Source: Tetramitus jugosus
Taxonomy: Eukaryota > Heterolobosea > Eutetramitea > Acrasida > Vahlkampfiidae
Reading direction: 5' to 3'
DNA length: 64,000 nucleotides
Assembly: GCA_937625935.1 (NCBI GenBank)
Contig: OW569375.1
Location: 310,001 to 374,000, forward strand
The notes beneath the pieces were generated by a model. That model saw only the letters and a list, made by a program, of their open reading frames with translations. It was not told the DNA's origin and did not search any database. Every line of letters begins with the position of its first letter. The first letter of the stretch is position 1. This document shows, piece by piece, positions 18,754-26,842 of this stretch. Both the position numbers and the translations under genes were made by a program.

Positions 18754-19020
18754 TTTGGCCAATGCTAAGCGTTTTTTCTCGAAACATTCCCATAACACCA
18801 ATAAAACTGTTTGCCAGAATGAAAAGCTTTGACAAGATTTTCAACTCGGGATATCCTGTCAACGGAACACTCACCCATGTTCCGAACAAAATGCAGTTCC
18901 CTCTCAAACATAAAAAAAACGACAGGAACTTGCGAGCAGCAACACAAACAAACAAGTGCCAAGTTGTGAGTGTTGCATTTATTGACAGAAGGGATAGTAT
19001 AGATCGACTGACTATTTGAG

Positions 19021-22000
19021 ATGAGTGACCAACCATTCAAGATTAAAGCTTGGCCATTTGTCGATCATGTTTCCACTGCGACACGCAGTCAAACATCGTT
19101 TCTATGGCCATTCATCTATCACAGTCGTGAAGCAGATGGAACGGTGACGTTTAAGATCAATCCGTTGCTATTATCGATTCATAAGAAGCCAGGGCATCAC
19201 ATGACACTCAGTTTCCTGTTCTATAGCTTTTATCTCAATATCGTTTATGGTCAGTTTACAACCTTCTTTTTGTTGCCGTTGGCCATGTTTATAAAGGTGA
19301 GACATGACAGGTATTGGAGAAGAATTGTGTTGCTCGGTGGTGCTCTGTTTTATGGCATGTTTACAGGACAGTATCAGAAGATGATTATTTTGCCATTGTT
19401 GCACTTTTCGAAAAAGGATCATAAGGGCAGTGTGCATGAGAAGCAGATGCAAGTGGTGTTTCCTTTGTTTTGGCGGTATAAATCCCCAACAAATAGTCTA
19501 CTGCTTATATTGCCTGTATTTTGGATGTTTTCGAATGCAAAGTTCTCCATATTGCACGTCTGGCCATTTTTTGGCAGGCAAGACAGGAAAGATCATTACA
19601 AGTACAGAGATTATTCATTCCTGTATCCATTATTTAGAGTGAGAACAGGTGAGAAAGACAGTGAGTTGACGATTCATCTGTTTTGGCCGATTGTCAAGTA
19701 TTCGAGCAAGGCTAACAAGAAGTCGTTCCGTATTTTCCCATTGGTTTGGATTAGACAAGGAGAAACCGAGGGCAGAGGTAATATTTTATTTATTTATTGG
19801 AGTTGGAGGAAGAATCAAGTGTTCCGATTCGGATTGTTTGGTCTGTTCCACGTGAGTAGGGATATGAGTGGTAAAGGAGATCATGTAGTTATCGTACTGT
19901 TTCTCTTGATATGGATTGATGATGGAAAGGAACATGTACGATGTTTCACCTGGTTGCATTGTTCGTATTATGGAGAAGATTGGCATCGTACTTGGATCTT
20001 CCCTCTCTATTTTTACGATGGACATTCATTGGACAAATTGTTAGTTGTTCCATTTGCTTTGTTATATTACAAGTATGAAAGTGCCGAGAAGAACATGACG
20101 CTTGTTCAGATACCGTTCGTGATTTATAAATCAAAGGATTGCCCTCATGAGAAGCATCTTTATATGTGGGCATCTGGATATATATTGCTCAGAGAGGATC
20201 TTCATCCAACCTATGAAAGAGTCGATATCATTCTACCTATGTTGACATTTATTCGATCGTATCGATACAATAATAATGAGACGAAGGATGTCTGGGTCAG
20301 TCCATTATTTAGAGTGCTGAAGAGTGTTGATGGTCAAGTACATCGTAACATGACCTTTTTACTCCCCATTTTCTTTGTTAATCACCACAAGGCGAATAAT
20401 ACTGGTTGGAGCGATATTTGGGTTACACCCCTATTCAGAAGTTTGTATGACAGTAGTTCTACCAGTGTGAAACGAATCATCTTTGCGCTGCCTTTATTTT
20501 TTGTGACCCGCGAGACAAGACCCAACTTTACGGATTTGAAGGTCTTAACCATCGCAATATTTGTTTGGAAGAAACAGACTTCACTCTTGGCCTGTTCACC
20601 AGTCTTTGGAATTTATCGCAATGAGGATGGTCCAGCCTTTTGGTTACTCCCCTTTGTGTTCGTCAGAAAACAAGGAAAGGAAGATTGGGATGTAGTGATT
20701 CCTATTGTCCTGTTTTGTTATTTCAATAGAGATGATTGGAGACTCTTGGTGTTGCCATTTGCAACTGGTGTTTCATTCACAAAGCGACATTATGTACAAG
20801 CGAAAAGAACGGAATCAAAGACCTATTTAGTAGTTTTGTATGGCTTGTTCGTTAAGGTGTGGTCTCCGAGAAAAATGACTATTTGGGTATTCTTATGTTT
20901 GTATCACGTTGTAACCACTCAGGACCTTGTACAAGTGGATAAGTTTACCATCTTTTGTCCATTCCTATTACCACCGTATTACATAAGAATGGGTGATGCC
21001 AAAGAGGCCAGTACTGTCATGTTACTGCCATTTTTTGTGAAGATCAAGGCTGATCATTCCCTCTATATTTTGCCTCCGTTGATTCATTTACGACTACAGA
21101 ATGTCAAGGAGCATATAGTGACAGTCTTCCCATTTTTCAGATATAGCTCGGAGCATGAAACTGGAGCCAGAGAAATTCGCATACTCTTCTTCTTCGAATT
21201 GGCATTAATCAAATATGCAAAGGAGGTGTTCAAGGGAGATCAAAACATTCACTTTGAAAGAATAGCATTCCACATATATCCACTCGTATTTTGGCATAAG
21301 CAGTATTTGCTGTTGCACAAACAACCAAAGGAGAATATCCCTGTATTTAACAGAAGTGAATGTGATCCTGTGGACCCACGAACGACATTTACTCTATTGG
21401 GATTTGCGGCTGGGTATGGATTGTTCAGTGCAACGATTGACAAACAGTATCACGCTATTCAAGTGTATCTATTTCTATTGTTCCATATTGAATCAGAAAT
21501 GGGTTCATTATTGGCGCATGTGGAGCCACACAATAGAGTTAGATTATGGGCAAAAGCGGAATCAACGAGTGACACCTTTTCATTTGCTCTCTTTTGGTTG
21601 ATTCATCCTAGATTTAGTTTGTTGTCGTACGACAGTAGTTCGAATGACATGTTGGCCAGAAGAGATGTCACCACATTCTACATTGCCTTGTTGTTCTATA
21701 TCAGTGCAGAGAACCAATTAACTGATACATCATACAGCAACACCAAAACTATATCCTTATTGTGGATTATCCCTAGTACTCCACTGATTTATAGATACAG
21801 TTACTATGCCGATGGGTCCGCCTATCAATCACTAACCTATGTGTTCTTGCTGGTGTTTGTCCAGTTTTATGATGTGATTGAGGCGAAACAAATGATGAAG
21901 TCCATGGATGTTGCACTATTTTGGTTCATTCATAAGAATGCCTCTCTGTTTTACTACTCAGTTGAAAAGATCTTTCTATCCAAGTCGAATGGTGAGAAAG

Positions 22001-22632
22001 AATTGGAGGATCATGTTGTTGATGATGAGTCACGTTTTGATGATGATACGAGGTTAACCTTAGCAGAGAAGCCAGTATTCGAAGAACAACCATCGTACAC
22101 TAATATCTGGTCCTATATTCCAATTTTGTACTACATTGATCGCAATGAACAAACACACCTGACAAAGTTCTCCATGTTTTGGTTCATTGTTCGACAGGCT
22201 TCCTTTATTAGATACTCGAAAGAAACAGGAAAGGAAGTTAAGTTTGTTCTATTTCCACTGTACAAGTATGGTAGAAGATCTGGAGAGTGGAGCAAGTGGT
22301 GTCTGTTCCCACTCGTACCAATCAAGTACAGTTATGAGGCTTGTATTTTGGTCAGAGAAAAGATTGTCAGGAGAAAAGGGACATTGGGAACGGGTACTGC
22401 AGAGGATAAATCACAGAGAGAGGAAGATATCGACATTAGATTCCTGTACAGAGTTGTTCGTTATCAAATCAAGGACAGTAACACCACTTTTGAGTGGAAT
22501 CCATTTTACAACTCAGAACGAGACAAGCAAACGGATTATTCGTCCTGGGATTGTATTGGCGGTTGTGTTGGTCAGAGAAAAGTACGAAACAGAGACAAGG
22601 AGTGCAGATGTTGTTGCTTCTTCTACTTCTAG
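19021..22632 (+). CDS. Giant repeat protein with recurring aromatic-proline strand motif, function unknown
   Basis: This is a single uninterrupted frame of 1203 residues from the ATG at 19021. Almost the whole length repeats a unit of about 20-45 residues built on a hydrophobic/aromatic core with Pro and Phe/Trp, such as VVFPLFWRYKS, LILPVFWMFS, ILHVWPFFGRQ, TIHLFWPIVKYSS and ALFWFIHKNASL, alternating with short charged turns. There is no signal peptide, no catalytic motif and no long uniform transmembrane helix. The alternating pattern suggests stacked amphipathic beta strands. It ends WNPFYNSERD...SSWDCIGGCVGQRK and a Cys-rich FFYF tail. From memory, bacterial proteins share the PLFW-type repeat and a W..GG.-type end, but this is unverified. 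The stop lies 24 bp from the convergent neighbour's stop. Confidence 0.8.
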   Translation: MSDQPFKIKAWPFVDHVSTATRSQTSFLWPFIYHSREADGTVTFKINPLLLSIHKKPGHHMTLSFLFYSFYLNIVYGQFTTFFLLPLAMFIKVRHDRYWRRIVLLGGALFYGMFTGQYQKMIILPLLHFSKKDHKGSVHEKQMQVVFPLFWRYKSPTNSLLLILPVFWMFSNAKFSILHVWPFFGRQDRKDHYKYRDYSFLYPLFRVRTGEKDSELTIHLFWPIVKYSSKANKKSFRIFPLVWIRQGETEGRGNILFIYWSWRKNQVFRFGLFGLFHVSRDMSGKGDHVVIVLFLLIWIDDGKEHVRCFTWLHCSYYGEDWHRTWIFPLYFYDGHSLDKLLVVPFALLYYKYESAEKNMTLVQIPFVIYKSKDCPHEKHLYMWASGYILLREDLHPTYERVDIILPMLTFIRSYRYNNNETKDVWVSPLFRVLKSVDGQVHRNMTFLLPIFFVNHHKANNTGWSDIWVTPLFRSLYDSSSTSVKRIIFALPLFFVTRETRPNFTDLKVLTIAIFVWKKQTSLLACSPVFGIYRNEDGPAFWLLPFVFVRKQGKEDWDVVIPIVLFCYFNRDDWRLLVLPFATGVSFTKRHYVQAKRTESKTYLVVLYGLFVKVWSPRKMTIWVFLCLYHVVTTQDLVQVDKFTIFCPFLLPPYYIRMGDAKEASTVMLLPFFVKIKADHSLYILPPLIHLRLQNVKEHIVTVFPFFRYSSEHETGAREIRILFFFELALIKYAKEVFKGDQNIHFERIAFHIYPLVFWHKQYLLLHKQPKENIPVFNRSECDPVDPRTTFTLLGFAAGYGLFSATIDKQYHAIQVYLFLLFHIESEMGSLLAHVEPHNRVRLWAKAESTSDTFSFALFWLIHPRFSLLSYDSSSNDMLARRDVTTFYIALLFYISAENQLTDTSYSNTKTISLLWIIPSTPLIYRYSYYADGSAYQSLTYVFLLVFVQFYDVIEAKQMMKSMDVALFWFIHKNASLFYYSVEKIFLSKSNGEKELEDHVVDDESRFDDDTRLTLAEKPVFEEQPSYTNIWSYIPILYYIDRNEQTHLTKFSMFWFIVRQASFIRYSKETGKEVKFVLFPLYKYGRRSGEWSKWCLFPLVPIKYSYEACILVREKIVRRKGTLGTGTAEDKSQREEDIDIRFLYRVVRYQIKDSNTTFEWNPFYNSERDKQTDYSSWDCIGGCVGQRKVRNRDKECRCCCFFYF

Positions 22633-22656
22633 ATCTGCTTTCAATTTAGAGACATA

Positions 22657-24606
22657 CTATTTATTTTTCTTTAGGGCTTTGGCTCGCACCATCGCAAACG
22701 GGATGGCCACCAGCTTGCTCTTATCTGTTGGAGAAGGTAGGAAATAAGCTTCCTGAGTAACAGTAAAATTCAATAATTCAAATCCATTGCGAGTCATCAT
22801 TAGTTCGATTTCTGATTTGGAGTATTCTTTCATTCCTTGATGTGCGATTGGATTAGGTGAGTCCGTTTTGTATTGGAATGTAATCCACGCTTCGCCATCA
22901 TCGCTCAACATCCTTCTAAGTTGGGCTAAGAAATGATCTACATCGGATAACATTTCTGTTGCCCCGCAGCATGTTACAATGTCAAACTTTGCTGACGTGA
23001 AAGGCAAATCGTTGTCCAGATCATGACAGATCACTGATGAGTAACACTCGGTTTCGAACGCTTTTTGCAACATACCAACACTAATGTCTAGGCCGACAAT
23101 GTTTCCTTTCATTCCACTTCTGCGCAACTCTTTGGCCACTAAGCCGACACCACAAGCCAGATCAAATATACGTCCCTTTTCTAGAATTTGGCGTGACACT
23201 TGACCACAGTTTTGTCGGATCCACTCGAAAACAGGGAAATATTTGAACTCTGTTGTAAATGCGACCCAGTTCTCTGAGTGTTTGTCAAATCGTTCTCTAA
23301 TTTGCTTCTTAGACATGGTGTCAATATTAAATCGAGTACCGAGCTTTTCAAGTCTCTTTTTGTCCAACGATTGGACACTGTTGTTTGATTCTTCAGAATC
23401 TACTTTGCGAATCGTACTTGTGCCTCGCGCGTATGCAGTGACTTTCTGACGACTATCGATAGTATGAGCTGAACTGTCTGCAAAATTGTGAGATATAGTT
23501 GCATCGAGTATGAATTGACGGTCATTTGATTCAGATACGTGAATTCTGCATACGAATTCATCACCAATGGTTGCACTTGAAGAAACAAAGTGAATCTTCA
23601 TCTGAGACAACTGCGAGTTCAACATTGTTGATGCTAACTGAAGTGAGCACTCTGCCAGAGAGTTAATAGAACCTCCATGAACCATGCCTGTTCCTGCCAT
23701 GTGTTTCTGATCAATTTTCATTCTTGATTCGAGAATAAAGCCTACACCTGCATTGGGATCTAAGTTCACGAGTTCAACATTTAACAATCGACCCAGTTCA
23801 TTGACTTGCAAGCAATGAATCATATCATTCTTTGTGCTGGTGCTCAACACCGAAACCCCATTAATTTTGTTCACATTCTGACTAAGTATTTGTGACCTTG
23901 ACAGTGCTTGTTCACTTGATTGCAAGTAGGACTTGAGATCGAACTCAGAAATTGGTGAAGATGCTTCCATTGCTTCAACTTGTTTCACAGGATAGAGATT
24001 CAATACAGTGCCTCTCACAAGACACACAGTGTTGTCATCGCTTGTTCCTTGACGTTTGACTTGAACTCGAGCATCCCATACTTGCATACTCTTTCCCTTG
24101 TGAATTGGCTTGGCTTGACACTCTAATCTTGCAGGACCTGATGACGCAGAATCAATACCACTCTCAACATCCAACGATGTCACATAGTGAATATCCAGCT
24201 CTACCAGTGCCATCCGATTAGAATCCTTGGGTAAGTGAGTAATCGCACCAATACCAATCGTAGTATCGGCCAATGCAGCCACAGATCCCTTCACAAGCTG
24301 ATTCAATGGCACATGCATCGAAAAGGGCTCTCTGTCAGTTTTCTTGCTGAACTGGGACTTTGTCAAGTTCTCCAAGTCAAAATCCCCCATGGACACATGC
24401 ATGTGAAGTGCATGATTGAGACCATTGTTCACAACAAACATGGGATTCATGTTGAACGGCAGTGCTGTTGCTTTTGGATCATCTTTTTCAATAACATGAC
24501 GACAGATCAAGTTAGTGGAAAAGGGCTTGAAGGTGGTACCTTTCAGAGATCTCTGAGAAGAAGCCAAATGAACACTTGGACGGGTCACCAAACGCATTCT
24601 GTGCAT
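22657..24606 (-). CDS. Fusion protein: two hotdog (thioesterase-type) domains plus class I SAM methyltransferase
   Basis: The first ATG downstream of the tRNA is at 24606 (649 residues); the open frame reaching 24750 would translate through the tRNA-Asp gene and is rejected. The N terminus is Arg/Ser-rich without acidic residues (MRLVTRPSVHLASSQRSLKG), suggesting mitochondrial import. Two PaaI/hotdog domains follow: one around 60-215 with GSVAALADTTIGIGA, and one around 275-405 with GTGMVHGGSINSLAECSLQLAS-type helix (about residue 305). A Rossmann methyltransferase occupies about 430-645, with motif I IFDLACGVGLVAKEL, motif II NIVGLDISVGML and FDIVTCCGATEMLSD, similar to the METTL27/WBSCR27 group. 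It probably acts on acyl-thioester-linked metabolites, which is inference. Confidence 0.85.
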   Translation of the reverse strand: MHRMRLVTRPSVHLASSQRSLKGTTFKPFSTNLICRHVIEKDDPKATALPFNMNPMFVVNNGLNHALHMHVSMGDFDLENLTKSQFSKKTDREPFSMHVPLNQLVKGSVAALADTTIGIGAITHLPKDSNRMALVELDIHYVTSLDVESGIDSASSGPARLECQAKPIHKGKSMQVWDARVQVKRQGTSDDNTVCLVRGTVLNLYPVKQVEAMEASSPISEFDLKSYLQSSEQALSRSQILSQNVNKINGVSVLSTSTKNDMIHCLQVNELGRLLNVELVNLDPNAGVGFILESRMKIDQKHMAGTGMVHGGSINSLAECSLQLASTMLNSQLSQMKIHFVSSSATIGDEFVCRIHVSESNDRQFILDATISHNFADSSAHTIDSRQKVTAYARGTSTIRKVDSEESNNSVQSLDKKRLEKLGTRFNIDTMSKKQIRERFDKHSENWVAFTTEFKYFPVFEWIRQNCGQVSRQILEKGRIFDLACGVGLVAKELRRSGMKGNIVGLDISVGMLQKAFETECYSSVICHDLDNDLPFTSAKFDIVTCCGATEMLSDVDHFLAQLRRMLSDDGEAWITFQYKTDSPNPIAHQGMKEYSKSEIELMMTRNGFELLNFTVTQEAYFLPSPTDKSKLVAIPFAMVRAKALKKNK

Positions 24607-24650
24607 GTTGTTTGCTTTTTGTTCCTTGTTGATAGTTCGACGTCTTTTGC

Positions 24651-24662
24651 AAAAAGTTAAAA
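24651..24662 (-). terminator. Pol III terminator of tRNA-Asp
   Basis: Read on the minus strand, a T4 run begins 4 nt after the tRNA discriminator base and a T5 run follows 4 nt later (AAAAA at 24651-24655 and AAAA at 24659-24662 on the plus strand). Short T runs at this position terminate RNA polymerase III. Confidence 0.65.
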
Positions 24663-24665
24663 GAT

Positions 24666-24736
24666 CTCGAGCACCGGGAATCGAACCCGGGTCGCCAGAG
24701 TGACAGTCTGGAATGCTACCCCTATACCATGCCCGA
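24666..24736 (-). tRNA. tRNA-Asp (anticodon GTC)
   Basis: The minus strand folds as a 71-nt tRNA without an intron. The acceptor stem TCGGGCA/TGCTCGA has seven pairs with one G-U. The anticodon stem CCAGA/TCTGG closes the loop CTGTCAC with anticodon GTC. The T arm CCGGG-TTCGATT-CCCGG is perfect, and the discriminator is G. The D stem GTAT/GCAT contains one A-C mismatch and two wobble pairs, weaker than usual. Internal A and B boxes are present. The gene lies 59 bp upstream of the start codon of the hotdog/methyltransferase gene on the same strand. Confidence 0.95.
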
Positions 24737-24789
24737 TTGATGATAATCATCAGATTACGAAACTAGTATAGTCGAGAAAACCTTGATTT

Positions 24790-25647
24790 TTGGCAGGCAC
24801 CACGAGTCGCGAACAATTGATTGTTGATCAACCTCTTTGTCTGAAAGAATTCAAGTGTGTATTCCCGAAGTGCAGAATGGGACCAAGATCATATGAATTG
24901 CTATTGATAATGATTTCGGCCATGAGGAACTGTCAATGTTTCTCCAAAAGCAAGGCTGTAGATGAAGCTGAACCTGTGCTCTACAAGGGAAGTGTGCAGA
25001 TAGAGAGCAGAAAGCATCTACAATCGATGCTCGATCTAGAGAGGATAGGGAGAGTGGATGCATGTGAACTATGGTGGTTGCAGAGGCAAGCAAATAACAG
25101 TGGAGTCGACTTTGGTTTCTTGAAGTACCCTCATGTTGTCGACCGAAAGCTGGAATGGTTCCAAGCACAGGTCCGAAGTGGCACATTACACACAGAAGAA
25201 GTAGTTCATTACCTTTACAACACATCTGGGAAGTCCAAAAAGTGTGTGTGGTGTCAGATTGAAGCTGAGAGTGTCCTTCACTGTCTGATTCGATGCCCCA
25301 GAGCAGTGAAATGCCGAAGATTACTTGCAATGACAGTAGGAGACGAGTTAGTGGAGTTAGGAGTGGCACGACAGAGTTATATCGACATATGGTTTGACAA
25401 CTTGCGACTGATGGAAGGCAAGTTGTCGCGAAGACCTATAAGGAAAACTAGCCAAGAATACCTTCAAGGAATGATGGGCATCGAGGTAGATGCCAACGAG
25501 CAGGTAACAGATGGATTGGTGCTCAACGGGATGAAGAAGTCAATAGCCGCAAAAAAAGCAAAAACATTCGTGAACAGTGTGAAGCGGAGATGTCTCACGA
25601 CCCTCCATCAACTGTTCACGTCAACCAAGGAGAAACAGAAGCAATGA
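24790..25647 (+). pseudogene. C-terminal fragment of a non-LTR-type retroelement ORF (zf-RVT-like)
   Basis: An open frame of 285 codons has no ATG until 24877 and a stop immediately upstream at 24784, so it is a 5'-truncated coding fragment. Its centre holds KCVWCQIEAESVLHCLIRCP, a C-x2-C-x8-H-x4-C zinc knuckle (frame residues 152, 155, 164, 169). This is typical of the zf-RVT segment following the reverse transcriptase of LINE-like elements, as is the preceding DACELWWLQRQ. No RT catalytic motif is present. The fragment begins about 45 bp upstream of the 5' end of the tRNA-Asp gene. Its stop codon is inside a strong hairpin. A domesticated gene is possible, but the lack of a start argues against it. 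Confidence 0.55.
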
Positions 25648-25711
25648 GGCTCTACGAGCCTCATTGGGAAATAATGTACAGATAACCAGGGCCAACGTAG
25701 AGCCTCATTGC
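25642..25711 (+). repeat. Inverted-repeat hairpins at the 3' end of the retroelement fragment
   Basis: CAATGAGGCTC (25642-25652) and GAGCCTCATTG (25656-25666) form a perfect 11-bp hairpin with a 3-nt loop. A third copy, CGTAGAGCCTCATTGC (25696-25711), is the exact 16-bp reverse complement of 25641-25656, so two alternative structures compete. The ORF stop (25645-25647) lies in the first arm. This looks like a structured 3' end recognised by an element's own machinery, or a processing signal. Confidence 0.75.
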
Positions 25712-25788
25712 TCGAGCGCTGGCTAATGCAAACGAAAGACAATAAAAAGAGTAACTGCAATGGTTGTATTAAAAAAAAGTAAGAAAAG

Positions 25789-26083
25789 CTTGATTTTTCT
25801 TGAGGTGCACACATCATGTGCTTTAAGGGGTTCAAAAGTGTGCACTCGAGGTGTATGCTTGGTTCGAAGTTGCACCATCTGTTGAACATCATGATAACCC
25901 AGATGAGAAACTGTCAATGTGACGGTAGAATCAGTGTGCTGAGTGAACCGATACTCCACAAAAGTACTCTGCGCTCTCTCGAGCAGAGAACACCTCCAGG
26001 ATCTGTTCGATCAAGGTGGAGATGTATGCCTGATTTCCAAATCGATCACAGTGAGATACTCAGCAGTCCACAATTCTGCATTT
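25789..26083 (+). mobile_element. Second, more decayed copy of the same retroelement segment
   Basis: The sequence from CTTGATTTTT at 25789 parallels that from CTTGATTTTT at 24782. The encoded peptides match in order: FKGFKSVHSRCMLGSKLHHL against FKCVFPKCRMGPRSYELL, then MITQMRNCQC against MISAMRNCQC, then SEPILHKSTLRSLEQR against AEPVLYKGSVQIESR. Homology fades after about 25,990 and the zinc-knuckle part is absent. It is thus a shorter relic of the same unit in direct orientation, about 1.0 kb downstream of the first. Confidence 0.6.
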
Positions 26084-26294
26084 GAGAAAGTTGGATTCCT
26101 TTTCTGATCGATAACCCTTCCGCAGCTGTGACTGACGTCCAAAATGCACAGCAATTCCTTTGATCCCTTTATTGGATCCAAGAAAGAGCTTTCCCTGCTT
26201 TGGAAAAGGGAGAAACCATGCCCTCGCCTGAGAGACAAAATTGTAAAATAATGAAAATAAGGATTTTGTAAGGAATGTTGGTTTTAATGAAAAA

Positions 26295-26693
26295 TTAAAT
26301 TGAAGGAGTACGTGAGAGTTCAGGATCCCATTCTCCTTGATAACCCTTGTTGCTTTTATACGAGGTTTCCTCCTTCTTCTTTCTCGTCTGTTTCTCCACT
26401 GTATCGTTAGGGAACTCCTTTGAAATTCGCTCTGCTGACATTTCTCTTGTAATATATGGAGCTTCATCTGCGAAATCACCCTCCAAACTCTGGGTCTGTT
26501 GAGATGATGTCGGAACTTCATTATCCCAATATTCAGTGTTGGAATAGCTGGGTGGGACTTGCTGTAGTTTCTGTTCTTGTGATCCCTTCACATAGAAGAC
26601 TTGAGATGTCGTTGGAAGGGCTCTCTTGATGTGTCGCTGAGCCAATAACAAGCTCTGAGCTCTCTTTTGTAGTTGAAAACTGTTTCTGATCAT
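26295..26693 (-). CDS. Small probably mitochondrial protein, 132 aa, unknown function
   Basis: The ATG at 26693 opens 132 codons. The first 40 residues (MIRNSFQLQKRAQSLLLAQR and onward) carry many Arg/Lys/Gln and no acidic residues, as in a mitochondrial presequence. The remainder is hydrophilic with alternating acidic and basic clusters (EKQTRKKKEETSYKSNKGYQ) and ends WDPELSRTPSI. No domain is recognised. Size and composition fit a lineage-specific subunit of the mitoribosome or a respiratory complex, but that is only a guess. The gap to the retroelement relics is about 200 bp with nothing in it. Confidence 0.6.
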   Translation of the reverse strand: MIRNSFQLQKRAQSLLLAQRHIKRALPTTSQVFYVKGSQEQKLQQVPPSYSNTEYWDNEVPTSSQQTQSLEGDFADEAPYITREMSAERISKEFPNDTVEKQTRKKKEETSYKSNKGYQGEWDPELSRTPSI

Positions 26694-26842
26694 ATTTTGT
26701 TCGTTTGTGGCTGTATGCTGTTATGTGATGTGGATCTTTTTACAAGCAATTCTCGGAAGCTGTGCAGGCGTTTCCTGGTTATTTTTTCACCCAAAACAAA
26801 AGCAAATTTTTAATAGCTATGCGGGCAACGTGACTACAGTTG

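Noticed and set aside
24607-24750. Upstream extension of the hotdog/methyltransferase frame
   Set aside because: It would translate through the tRNA-Asp gene; the ATG at 24606 is followed by a good targeting peptide.
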